In this document: piece after piece, positions 18,275-27,712 of the stretch
How the letters are laid out: each line of letters begins with the position of its first letter
How positions within the stretch are numbered: position 1 is the stretch's first letter
NCBI GenBank assembly: GCA_001970955.1
Contig: MPUH01000039.1
Coordinates: 62,001-126,000, forward strand
Length of the DNA stretch: 64,000 nt
Direction of reading: 5' to 3'
DNA from: Stentor coeruleus
Taxonomy: Eukaryota > Ciliophora > Heterotrichea > Heterotrichida > Stentoridae
The notes under the pieces: generated by a model
The model's input: only the letters and a program-made list of their open reading frames with translations
The model's database searches: none
What the model was told of the DNA's origin: nothing
Program-made: the position numbers and the translations under genes

Positions 18275-19578
18275 ATGCCTATGGTGATTCGGAAACTCCC
18301 TCTTCAGCCTGTTTCTTTCAAAGGTGAGCTTAAAGACTTCCTCTACATCTCTATGATCGACCCAGAATCCAGTTCTTTTTTTACATCTTTCGGAATTTCC
18401 TTATTCGAGTCCTTAATCCGTCTTAAATCATTCCCAGACCTAACACAAGATACTTGGACAAGTATTAACACTTACCTATTATCTATAGAAGAATCAGCTA
18501 AAAAATATCATGTAATAAACCTTTATGAGAAATTTCATGAGCTTATAGACACATTATCCTCCTCAGATCGAAAAGACTCTATGGCAGTTTTTCAATCCTT
18601 TATTGAATCTGAAAACTTGTTATCTTTAGATTTCTGCTTACGGCTTTTATCTATGAATCTAACAAAAAACCCTTCTTTACTTAAAGGTAAAATCCGTAAC
18701 CACGACTACATCTTATCAGTCCTAAGCCAAAAACTTAAAGTTAACGTTTTTTTAGCATTTAACAACAAATACAAGACTATAAAAACTTCAAACAAATCCC
18801 CACTTTTATGTTTATATCAAGTAAGCCCTGGGAATTTCGCTGTTTTATATCATCGAGCTGTAAAATATTTAGATGAAAAACCTGACCCTGTGCATATTGA
18901 CCCTAATGGATTCCCATTTACTGATACTGATTGTGTTAATATAGAAAGCATGGAAGGTCCTTCAAGTATTTTAGACCTTATTGGTTTTTTATCTAATCAA
19001 GTTACATCAATAAACCCAATATTACAAAGACAATTAAGGAATAAAATTGATGCGGCTAGTAAAGAAATCCCTGCAATAAGTACTATTAATACCCTTATGT
19101 CACTTGTAGATCATAATTTATGCACACATAATGCACCTAATGTTATGGCCATAATACCCTTATGTCACTTGTAGATCATAATTTATGCACACATAATGCA
19201 CCTAATGTTATGGCCAGCTGTGGGAAAATGCATTGTAAAGAATGTTTGAGTTTAAATGGAAAATGCTCTTGTGGGTATAATATTATTCAAACTGAACCTC
19301 AGAAAAATAATACTAGATCGAAATCTACTGGGAGGAATAGGAGTACTCTTGCTAGTAGGCTTAGTAGTGATGTTGTTGTTCATAAAGAAAAAATACCTTG
19401 TTCTGAATGCCGTAAAGCTTTAGATAATGAGGAATATGCTTTGATTTCGTGTAAGGGACATTATATTTGTATTAGGTGCAGAGCTAGGAAATTTGCTAAA
19501 GGATTACATAAATGCCCTTTGTGTCTTAGGGAATATACTAATGATGAGAAAGCTTTTTTATCAACACCTTTTGCATAA
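18275..19578 (+). CDS. Otubain-like (C65) pseudo-deubiquitinase fused to RING-type zinc fingers; frame split by a 65-bp duplication
   Basis: The first 299 residues match the otubain layout: a start like ESSSFFTSFGISLFESL (otubain GNCFYRAFGFSHLE), then DFCLRLLSMNL, HDYILSVLSQKLKVNVFLAF, and LLCLYQVSPGNFAVLYH (otubain LLYRPGHYDILYK). The catalytic Cys position is Ser34 and the catalytic His position is Asn187, so it should be inactive. The frame then meets a 65-bp tandem duplication (19,087-19,216). The second copy continues as SCGKMHCKECLSLNGKCSCG and a second RING-like finger, CSECRKALDN...CIRCRARKFAKGLHKCPLC. Taken with one copy of the repeat, the gene is a single pseudo-otubain-RING protein. 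A ubiquitin-binding E3 or adaptor is the likeliest role. The duplication looks like an assembly error. Confidence 0.7.
19087..19216. repeat. 65-bp tandem duplication inside the otubain-RING gene
   Basis: Two perfect 65-bp copies (19,087-19,151 and 19,152-19,216) lie back to back. Because 65 is not a multiple of three, it ends one frame and restarts the same protein in another. A perfect copy with no divergence suggests a recent event or an assembly gap-fill artefact. Confidence 0.9.
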
Positions 19579-19808
19579 GTAATTGAATTACTAGTAAAAT
19601 AATGATTTGGTATTTGAAGTTTTATTATTTGAAAATGCGGAGCATTTTCCCAGTTTTAAAACCCTGGTGTTATTTATTTTTCACATAGATTTTATAATTT
19701 TAAACACTGAATATTTTGTAAGAAGCCTTTAAAACGAAAAAATACACACAATTAACAGGGAAAAATACCAATGATATAACTTCCTATATATTAAAATAAA
19801 CTAAATAT

Positions 19809-20462
19809 CTAAAGGAAAAGACAGTCTGCATTAAGATCAGAATCAAACTGCGAGCAAGTTGCACACTTATTATCAATACATTTTTCATCAACATTTTCTT
19901 GATAAGTCATCCATCCTATGATAGGTTTTTCCATATCTAATAAGAAATTGCGTCCTCTAAGATTTGCTAAAATAAATTCTCTTGAATGATCCCCTTCCCA
20001 GTAATTATTATCCCAATTTTGTTCACTGATTTCAATTGAGTCAGAGTTAACTTTATTTATAATCCCTACATGGCCAGTTGGGCTATTTTCTGAACGCTTG
20101 TAAACAATAATATCTCCAGGAGATGGAGGGCATGGTCCACCATTAGGAATTCTGTATAATGGAATAGACTGGTTTTCATCAGTAGTTGAAGAAATATGGC
20201 TCAAATGCCAGATATCAGAGGCGCATTTAAGATCTGCGAATGTATATGATTTTGAAACAATCAACCACCTTCGGACATACTCAAGTGATTGCCATTTCAC
20301 CCCTGAGTAGATGTTGTCTATGTAGTTAGACTCTTCTGATTCGTAGCTTAATTGCCCATTTGAATAGCTTGGCACATTGTTGTTTGAACCTAGCAAGGTG
20401 CCGAATGGGTTTTCATTTGAAGAAACTAATGATTGAAGCATGTACAATGAAAGAACAAACAT
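19809..20462 (-). CDS. Secreted CHAP / glutathionylspermidine-amidase-like protein with Ser at the Cys site
   Basis: The 217-residue product has a hydrophobic start (MFVLSLYMLQSLVSS), a likely signal peptide. The core matches the CHAP fold of glutathionylspermidine amidases: VKWQSLEYVRRWL (residues 55-67, family WQCVEFARRW), PSPGDIIVYKRSEN, TGHVGIINKV with the catalytic His131, and ISEQNWDNNYW (145-155). The nucleophile position in WQC is Ser59 (codon TCA). The His and the Asn/Glu region are kept, so the loss is specific to the nucleophile. It may be a non-catalytic binder or have altered chemistry. The Cys-rich tail (CIDNKCATCSQFDSDLNADC) suggests disulfides in a secreted or lysosomal protein. 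Confidence 0.75.
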   Translation of the reverse strand: MFVLSLYMLQSLVSSNENPFGTLLGSNNNVPSYSNGQLSYESEESNYIDNIYSGVKWQSLEYVRRWLIVSKSYTFADLKCASDIWHLSHISSTTDENQSIPLYRIPNGGPCPPSPGDIIVYKRSENSPTGHVGIINKVNSDSIEISEQNWDNNYWEGDHSREFILANLRGRNFLLDMEKPIIGWMTYQENVDEKCIDNKCATCSQFDSDLNADCLFL

Positions 20463-21319
20463 ATTTATAACTGAATGATATTACTTTTTATGTAAATAAT
20501 GGAAGATTATTATACACATAATTGTATTTTATATATTATAAATGAATGTGATAACTAAGAGGTTTAATATAATAAAGGCTCTGTTAATCTAATTGCAAAC
20601 AGTTTATATCTTAAAATTGTTAATATTATATACTTGATATATGAATTTTATATTTTCCATATAGATTAAAACATTGTTAACTATAAATTTACTCATATAA
20701 GCAGATAGATTATTTTCCTTTGTATTTTTAGGATAATTATAACTTATGCTGGAAATAAAATATTAGGATAAGTGTTAGGGCTGGGATAATCAGATTTGGA
20801 ATGGGTTTATTCATGAAATGTTACGATTAAGTTTATAGGTTTAAAAATTATGCTGATTGTGATGATAAAAGTTTAGGCTGGATGATAAAAGGAAGAAAAG
20901 GTTTGTGTATTGACGATAAGTGTAGAATTCGGAACATAGGTTATTGGGTATTTTTTATCTCGTCTAATTAAAATAGCAAAATTCTAACTAAAATCTTATA
21001 TATCGGAATTGAATATTGAAACAAAAAAAATTGAAAATACATAAAGCAAATTAAAACCTTAGTATCTAATACTCTAAACTACCTCTTGCATTCTTCTAAT
21101 CAAAAATTCCATTCTTATAATTATTTACTTTACAATTTTTTTTTCTAATCTAAGCATCTCTCTAGTCTTCTCAAATAATATCAAAAATACACACTAATAC
21201 AACCCAAAAAAATAAAATTCTCTAAACTCTCTATACAATAATAATAACAACACTTAACAAACTATTTTCCAAAAACAATCATAAAGCGAATAGTTTTTTT
21301 CTAAATATCTAACGAATTA
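20463..21319. other. 857-bp spacer
   Basis: This is AT-rich. A short + strand frame near 20,829-20,970 (..NYADCDDKSLGWMIKGRKG..) is open for about 45 codons but has no start and unusual codons, so I do not call it a gene. Nothing else is recognised. Confidence 0.4.
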
Positions 21320-21661
21320 TTAACCTAGTTTTTCCTTGACTTGCTCTTTAATTTTCGTATATTGTTCTAAAACCAAAGATTGGAATGGGCCCAAAATATA
21401 ATTGCTTGCTTTAAGTGATAGACCTAACTGAGGAAGGGCTAAAGCAATAAGAAGTACTATCCGTAGAAGGGTCCATAAGAAAAAATCTAGACAGGAAGAA
21501 ATTTCTTGTATCACGATAAAGGCAATCCAATAAAAAATCCAGGACTTGAATTTGTCGTGATAATCTTCAGATGTGACTACAGTTGATTTGATTGTCATGA
21601 GCAATGGGTATGCTATTCCTCCAAGAATCTCTAGTAAAAATAACAAGAATTCTAATAGCAT
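21320..21661 (-). CDS. TB2/DP1/HVA22 (REEP) family membrane protein
   Basis: The 113 residues match the REEP/Yop1/HVA22 family: GGIAYPLLMTIKSTVVTSED (family YPAYxSxKAIES), KSWIFYWIAFIVIQEISSCL (family WLxYWxVYAxFxxxE), a second hairpin LLRIVLLIALALPQLG, and an amphipathic C-terminal helix. These proteins insert hairpins into the ER membrane and shape tubules. The length is short but typical for the core family. It stands alone on the minus strand. Confidence 0.85.
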   Translation of the reverse strand: MLLEFLLFLLEILGGIAYPLLMTIKSTVVTSEDYHDKFKSWIFYWIAFIVIQEISSCLDFFLWTLLRIVLLIALALPQLGLSLKASNYILGPFQSLVLEQYTKIKEQVKEKLG

Positions 21662-22041
21662 TTATAATGGATAGTAGAATATGCTTTTATTTTGGTATTT
21701 TTTTAGAGGTATTGGAGGATGGAAGATTTTATGATTGAAGATTAGGATTTTGTAGGGAATGATATAAATTTTAAGTGTGTTTTTTTTTGAGTTTTTACAA
21801 GGAATTTTAGATGATTTTGAATTTTAAGATGATTTTGGTAAGAATAAGATTTTTTTGTAAATTATATTGTTAGATCGTAGCTTAAGGATAAATTGTAGGG
21901 CGATTTTATTGTAGTTTAGGATGAATTTTTAGTTTTTCTATTAGTGCCTGAAGATGAATTAAATACTTTATGAAGAATTTCAAATTCAACCTTGATTCTC
22001 TTAGTATCAATAATATTTAAGAGCTCATAAACTTCTAATTA
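21662..22041. other. Spacer, nothing recognised
   Basis: These 380 AT-rich bases lie between two minus-strand genes and contain no frame or motif I can support. Confidence 0.45.
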
Positions 22042-23979
22042 TTAAACTATATCTCTAAGATTGCGAACAAGAATCTCATCATTAAATTCGCATATTGTTA
22101 CTTTTAATCCAAAACCCTCAATAACAATTTTCAGATCATTACTCTCCAAACAATCAAACAGAAAAATATGAGGTTTTTCAAAATATTCACTTACAATTCT
22201 TACTGCATCTGATACTTCATAATTAAGTAATCTGCTAATATTCCCAACCCCTTCTAATACTTCTCCATTTTTAATAACACAACTTCTCGGTCTAGGATTA
22301 TTACATACAACAATCCCTAAAGGTATTTTTAAGTTTTTATATGCATACAACGCAGCAATTTCAATATCAACACCCCAAAACACATTTTCTAAACCTAAAA
22401 GTAATGATCGTTCTATAGGTTCTTGTGTTAAAATATTAATTCCACATTTCTCATATTTACTAACAAAATCCATTATTGCGCTAATTGATGAACTATTATT
22501 GAAAATTTCTTCACGAATATCTTCAGTAAACATAATCATATTATCCTGATATGCGATAACATAAGCAAACTGATTACATAAAGTTGATTTAACATAAAAA
22601 CTATGTATCGGATTTTGGGGTATTTTTATTATTGGTCTTAATACTATAACTCTATATATAACAGATTTGCTATATACCCACGAAAAGCTATTATCAAATT
22701 CAACTTTTAAAATAGTAGTTGATGGGCATAGTAATCTATAAATCAAAGGCCCTGTAGACTGTACATTTTCTTCATGTAAGACAACTTTATCATTAGCTGT
22801 ATCGATAATATTAAAATTTATGCTTTGAGATTCAAGTTTAAATGCTGAATATAATATGCAACCTGGCTCAACAGCCATAAGTATTGAGTATTTTTCCCCA
22901 GCTTCCACATTAGCATGTAATGGAAACCCATCATTAATCTTACAAGTCTCTAGTTTCATATGTAAAGTTTGTGGTTTCCTAAATGTTGAATCTAAAAAGT
23001 AGCAATTAAGTTCTGATTTTATATACATTTTTATACCCAACTCAACTTCTGGACTATTAAACAACCCATATAAAAATTTCGATCCTGCTGTAATACTCTC
23101 AACATTCCCAGTTTTATATATTCCTTTCAACAAAAACACTAAACTTGGGAGCATTTTAACCCTTTTATGGGCGAAAATACCCCATATTTTCGGGACAATT
23201 TTCATCAAATTTTGGCTTATTAAAATATCCGCTTCTAATATAATTTGAATGATTTTCCATAAAGTCTTATATGTTTTCTTATGAAGTGTATAATAAATCA
23301 ACGTACTTGGTTTATAATCTTGTACAACCCCAGATACTTCAATACTATAGCTTGGGTATACAAGAAAAGTACTAAGAAAATTGAATACCTGAACATAGAA
23401 ATCTAAAGTTTTTAAAGATTTAAAAGCTGAGAGAACTGGGTCAAACGAGATTTCGAAATTTGTAAACTGATTTCTATAGCTTGGAAAGTTGCAGAATATC
23501 ATAATAAGATATTCAATACCATGAGTATCCCCATTATTTATATGAATAGATGCCATTTCAAGTTCTTCTTCATTTGTTGTGCATTTGTATTTTTCTATAG
23601 CTTCATTTACAGACTCTAATTGATTGGATTCTAAAACTTTTTCCCCTGAGATTTTGCTTAGTAAATTATGGACTCGGTATTCGATTTCATCATTTAACTC
23701 ACTACCTTGAATAAGTTCTCCAGATGATAAAGCATCATTTGCTAAGATGATTAAAAGGTTTAAATCTGTTGTTAGACAGTTTTTTAATATGAATATGTAA
23801 AGATGGACTAATCCTAGGATCTTGTCTATTGAAGCTGTGGATGTGAGTTTTCTTAGAGATTTTAAGGATTTGAGATCGATTTGTAGAGGATGGGTTAGGA
23901 GAAGGAAACTTTCTAGCTTTGTTTTGTTGTAGTTGGAAGTTAGAGAATCTAGGAGCTGCTGAAGTGGACTCTCTGACAT
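22042..23979 (-). CDS. Helical protein with a GOLD-like domain
   Basis: The product has 645 residues. The first 330 are alpha-helical, HEAT/ARM-like in texture, with no exact family seen. Residues about 345-455 resemble a GOLD (Golgi dynamics) beta-sandwich: NVEAGEKYSILMAVEPGCIL, SQSINFNIIDTANDKVVLHE, then ILKVEFDNSFSWVYSKSVIY, close to the family pattern of fDNsfSxxxxKxvxYxv. The C-terminal 180 residues are a mixed fold with KIPLGIVVCNNPRP. GOLD domains bind lipids or cargo in the secretory pathway, so a trafficking adaptor is plausible. The assignment rests on the FDNSFSW...SKSVIYRV block. Confidence 0.6.
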   Translation of the reverse strand: MSESPLQQLLDSLTSNYNKTKLESFLLLTHPLQIDLKSLKSLRKLTSTASIDKILGLVHLYIFILKNCLTTDLNLLIILANDALSSGELIQGSELNDEIEYRVHNLLSKISGEKVLESNQLESVNEAIEKYKCTTNEEELEMASIHINNGDTHGIEYLIMIFCNFPSYRNQFTNFEISFDPVLSAFKSLKTLDFYVQVFNFLSTFLVYPSYSIEVSGVVQDYKPSTLIYYTLHKKTYKTLWKIIQIILEADILISQNLMKIVPKIWGIFAHKRVKMLPSLVFLLKGIYKTGNVESITAGSKFLYGLFNSPEVELGIKMYIKSELNCYFLDSTFRKPQTLHMKLETCKINDGFPLHANVEAGEKYSILMAVEPGCILYSAFKLESQSINFNIIDTANDKVVLHEENVQSTGPLIYRLLCPSTTILKVEFDNSFSWVYSKSVIYRVIVLRPIIKIPQNPIHSFYVKSTLCNQFAYVIAYQDNMIMFTEDIREEIFNNSSSISAIMDFVSKYEKCGINILTQEPIERSLLLGLENVFWGVDIEIAALYAYKNLKIPLGIVVCNNPRPRSCVIKNGEVLEGVGNISRLLNYEVSDAVRIVSEYFEKPHIFLFDCLESNDLKIVIEGFGLKVTICEFNDEILVRNLRDIV

Positions 23980-24389
23980 CTTTATATATTAGAGTTGGGG
24001 AGGGTATTGGAGATGAGTTTATATGGATTATTTTTAGGTAAAGGATTTTTATCAAGATTTTTAGTTTTTTAGAGAAATTGTATTATTGTTGTCAGATATA
24101 AGGGTATAAAAGTATAAAATTATAATTATTAGAATTGCAGAATATAAAAATATATGTATAAAAACTGCATAAGATTCAAAATACACATGAAAAAAAAAAA
24201 AAAGATATAAACTATGATATTATATTAAACAAGCTTAATTATATTCAAATAGTATACAAAATTAGGTGTATGTTTTTATCATGTGCGCTGTTTTGCTATA
24301 TATAATTTCGGTTTTTATTACATAAAGTATACAGCATTTTATAATAAACCTGGAGCTTCTACTAATAATTTTGCTATCTATATAAAAGG
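23980..24389. other. Spacer, nothing recognised
   Basis: These 410 AT-rich bases include an A13 run near 24,189. They lie upstream of the GOLD gene and downstream of the kinase gene, both on the minus strand. No frame is seen. Confidence 0.45.
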
Positions 24390-25927
24390 TTAATTGAGAA
24401 TATATATACTTTTAGCTTTCTCTAGTTTTTCAAGAACCTGCTGAGCTGATGGGCGCCGTTTAGGATTATACCTGCAACAATCCTTTATAATCTCTGCAAT
24501 CTCTAGCGCCGTTTAGGATTATACCTGCAACAATCCTTTATAATCTCTGCAATCTCTGGGACAACATTTTCAGGTACAGGAATAGGTTTTTTATTGAAAA
24601 TCTCAAAGAAAATGCTATTTGCTTTGCTACTTGAAATATAATGCCAAGGGCGTTTATTACTGAATATTTCTATAATCAAGCATCCTAAAGCCCAAATATC
24701 AACTTCAACACCGATTGTATCACTTTTTGAATTGTCAAAAAGTTCTGGGGCCATAAAACGAGTAGTTCCAATACATATAGTAGTCATTGATTCTTCAGTT
24801 TGAATAAAACTTGAAGAAAATCTTGCAAGGCCAAAATCAGCAATTTTTACATTAAGGTTGTAGTCCATAAGGCAATTTTCTGGCTTTAAGTCCCTGTGGA
24901 TAATTGGAGGTTCATTAGAATGTAAATAAGTAATCCCTTTACACAACTGTATAGCAATATTAAACCTCTCACTTAACGTAAGTTTTTTCACTTTATTCTT
25001 ATGAATCGCATAAAATAACGTCAAATTCGGTACCAATTCTGTAATCAAGCATAAATTCGGTTTATCAATACAAATGCCCATAAGCAGCAACAAATTCGGA
25101 TGTCTCACTTGTGTAAGTACCTGGAGTTCCTTAGCAAATTTCTTCATTTTCTTATCAGACTCGCTATACTCAGTCGAAAACTGCTTTATCGCCACTTCAC
25201 TTCCTCTCCATTTCCCCTTATAAACCAAGCAGCTTGATCCTTTGTTAATAATTTCCATCATCTCAAGTTCATCACCTTTAATAATTGGCACTTGGGACTC
25301 TTCAAGTGTTTTTTCAAGTAAAAATATTTTCGCACTTTTTTCAGAATCCACTTTAGTCTCTTTAGATACTTGTGTTGACACTTGATCTCTAACTGGAGAA
25401 ATATCATCATGAGTAGGTTTTACCAGATAATCCTCCATGTTAAACTGTTCTAAAATACCTTCCATGCCTGTAACTTTAATTTCTAAAGCTAGATCGTATG
25501 GGTTTTTTCCTGATGTATTTTTTAAGTCTTTTCGGGCATTATATTTTAATAATAAAGCTACTATATCTGAGTTTTGTAACTCAACAGCTATGTGGAGGGC
25601 GGTTTGACCATAAATGTCTTGATCGTCAACTGAAAATTTGAAAGTTTTAGAGTCTCGGAGGAGTTTCCAGGTAAAATCATAGAATCCAAGCTCGACTGAT
25701 CTGTGGAGGATTGTCCTACCTTTATCTAAGGCTGGCATGAGCACAGCGTTACGGACGTAACAGTATTTAAACAGTTTAATTTGTCCTTTTTCTAGAGATG
25801 CTCGTAAAATTGAGATACCGTTTGAACTTATTTGATTTACGTTTTTTTGGATTTGAAGGCTTTTGATAGCTTCGTCCTCTTGGCCTTGATTGATAAGACG
25901 AAAAATCTGCGATTGTTGATTTCCCAT
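24390..25927 (-). CDS. Myristoylated ankyrin-repeat TKL protein kinase; 3' end shifted by a 53-bp duplication
   Basis: The N-terminus MGNQQSQ is a good myristoylation signal. Ankyrin repeats follow (about 35-165: GRTILHRSVELGFYDFTWKL, GQTALHIAVELQNSDIVALL). The kinase domain (about 225 on) has all key residues: glycine loop INKGSSCLVYKG, Lys248 in EVAIKQF, HRDLKPEN at 344-351, DFG at 364-366, GTTRFMAPE at 387-395, and DIWALGCLIIE. The sequence resembles the tyrosine-kinase-like group, probably Ser/Thr-specific. The plain frame stops at 24,503 right after NPKRR because of a 53-bp tandem duplication. Reading past one copy gives the normal end PSAQQVLEKLEKAKSIYILN and a TAA at 24,390. It is membrane-anchored signalling; the substrate is unknown. 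Confidence 0.8.
24453..24557. repeat. 53-bp-period tandem duplication at the 3' end of the kinase gene
   Basis: The block 24,453-24,504 (GCGCCGTTTAGGATTATACC...) repeats exactly at 24,506-24,557. The period of 53 shifts the frame and truncates the kinase at its last conserved motif. The unduplicated reading gives a proper kinase C-lobe end, so the duplication is probably an assembly artefact. Confidence 0.9.
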
Positions 25928-26856
25928 TATAATTCTTTTATTTTTTCATTCATTATTATACTAGTAATTTTTTAATCTTTGATTTTTTTAAGTTTATTCT
26001 AACTATTTATTCATTAACCTAAAATAGTATTTACCATCTATATCTTTGTAAGATTTAACATTTATGCCATACTTATTTTACTCTTCAATCAAAACATTTT
26101 TTAACCACAATTTTTCTATTTTAACAACTGCATATCCACCTTCACTTTTTTTATTAAATTTTCCAAGTTCGACTATTTCAATTTCAATTTCTTTTTATCT
26201 TTATATTGAAATCAAATATATATTTTTTTTAATTGAACTCTACCATTTGTTTAATAACCTTAAAAGTGATTAAGATTAAACTTGGATAATCGACTTTTTT
26301 ATTTAATCCTGATTTTTTTCTATCTTGACGACCTTCAGAACTTAAAAAATGTTTAAGATTTCTAAAGAATTTTTATCTTTGAATTTTATGAATTCAGTTG
26401 AGGAGAAAATTTATTATATAACTTCAAAATTTTATTTTTCAGGATTTATAAGTTGAAAACTAAGATTTCATTAGTTTTGTCAGTTGGGATTCAGGAAGTT
26501 TATGATGGAGGAGCGTTTAAAAATCCATTTTTATATATAGAATAAACTGAGGAATAGTTTTTAAAAAGATAATTTTTTGTGGGAGTTTACAAAGATTTAT
26601 ATTTGCGAAGCTGAAGAGTATGATAAAAATCTGATCACAAAACGAAAAACTTTATTCTAATAAGTTTCATAAATTAAATAAAGAAATTAGCGTGAAAAGT
26701 AAATTCACATATAAAAAAAAATATCGATATTCCTAGATATGTTTTAAGACCAGAGGAATAACATAATTTTTGAAGTTTTAATATGAAAATTGCCATTTAT
26801 GTCTAAAAAATAAGTATTTTTCCATATATTTCTATTGATGAAACTGGTGAAATAAT
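25928..26856. other. 929-bp divergent spacer
   Basis: This lies between the kinase start (-) and the ML-domain gene start (+) and should contain both promoters. It is AT-rich. A Ser/Phe/Ile-rich + strand frame at 26,064-26,273 has the composition of noncoding AT-rich DNA, and I do not call it a gene. Confidence 0.45.
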
Positions 26857-27276
26857 ATGAAATTAGTTATTGTAGTACTCTTAGCTATTGGAGCCCTCGC
26901 CAATACCCCACTCCCATCAGAAAATATGATTACCCTTGGTGGTCCTTGTGGTGGTTCAAATCCTTTATTTGTTGTAACAAGTTTTACAGTCAGCCCATGG
27001 CCTGTTACCGCTGGTGAAATCGTAACTTTTTATATGACTGGAGTGTTTAGACAAGCTGATAGAATGAGTCAATTAAAGATTGCAACTCAGTATGAAAGAG
27101 GCCAAATCAACTATATTAATTGGGACATTGACACTAGTTATAGTGCTGGGCAAACTGCAACATTTAGCTATGGACTTCAAATTGGAACCTTCCCAGGGAC
27201 ATATACTGAAACTTTCACACTTAGTGATGGATCTTCAACTTTTATAGCTTGTTGGACATTCCAATATACAGTTTAG
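26857..27276 (+). CDS. Secreted ML-domain (MD-2-related lipid-recognition) protein
   Basis: The 139-residue product has a clear signal peptide (MKLVIVVLLAIGALA). The mature part fits the ML/NPC2-like family of phosphatidylglycerol/phosphatidylinositol-transfer type: GGPCGGSNPLFVVTSFTVSP, then WPVTAGEIVTFYMTG, FPGTYTETFTLSDGSST and FIACWTFQY. Two Cys (CGGS and ACW) match family disulfide partners. These small beta-sandwich proteins bind single lipids in lysosomes or outside the cell. It stands alone on the + strand. Confidence 0.8.
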   Translation: MKLVIVVLLAIGALANTPLPSENMITLGGPCGGSNPLFVVTSFTVSPWPVTAGEIVTFYMTGVFRQADRMSQLKIATQYERGQINYINWDIDTSYSAGQTATFSYGLQIGTFPGTYTETFTLSDGSSTFIACWTFQYTV

Positions 27277-27712
27277 ATAAATAAGAAAATGATCCTTAAA
27301 AGATAATTTTGTGGAAAGGTTTTTATAGTTAATAATGCTTTTTAGGGTTGAAAAATTGTTTGATATGAAGAAAATTGTATGAATATTTATGGAATAAGAT
27401 TTTTAAAGAAATTAAGTATAGGATAAGTTAATATTGTAAGGATATTTATAAGATAGGTTTATAATTTATAAGGGAAATCTTACCATAACTATAACAACAA
27501 CAAAAAAAACATAATTATCATCCCACACCTATAAAAAGCAAAAAAACCTAATAATACCGTAAATTAATCATCAAACCAAAACCTTAAACTCATAAAAAAT
27601 CTTATCTTATGATAAAAAGCTATATAATTTCCCATAACCCATTTCCATTTCCATAAACCTAATATCATTTATTTCATATTTTCAATAACCTAATTTATCT
27701 AATAATCTTAAC
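27277..27712. other. Convergent spacer
   Basis: These 436 AT-rich bases lie between the ends of the ML gene (+) and the phosphatase gene (-). No gene is seen; both polyadenylation signals would fall here. Confidence 0.5.

Noticed and set aside
20829-20971. 45-codon open stretch on + strand
   Set aside because: No start codon, unusual codons for this genome, and a stop just upstream without a fitting intron.
26064-26273. 69-codon + strand frame
   Set aside because: Phe/Ile/Ser/Leu composition matches AT-rich noncoding DNA and there is no domain or coding bias.
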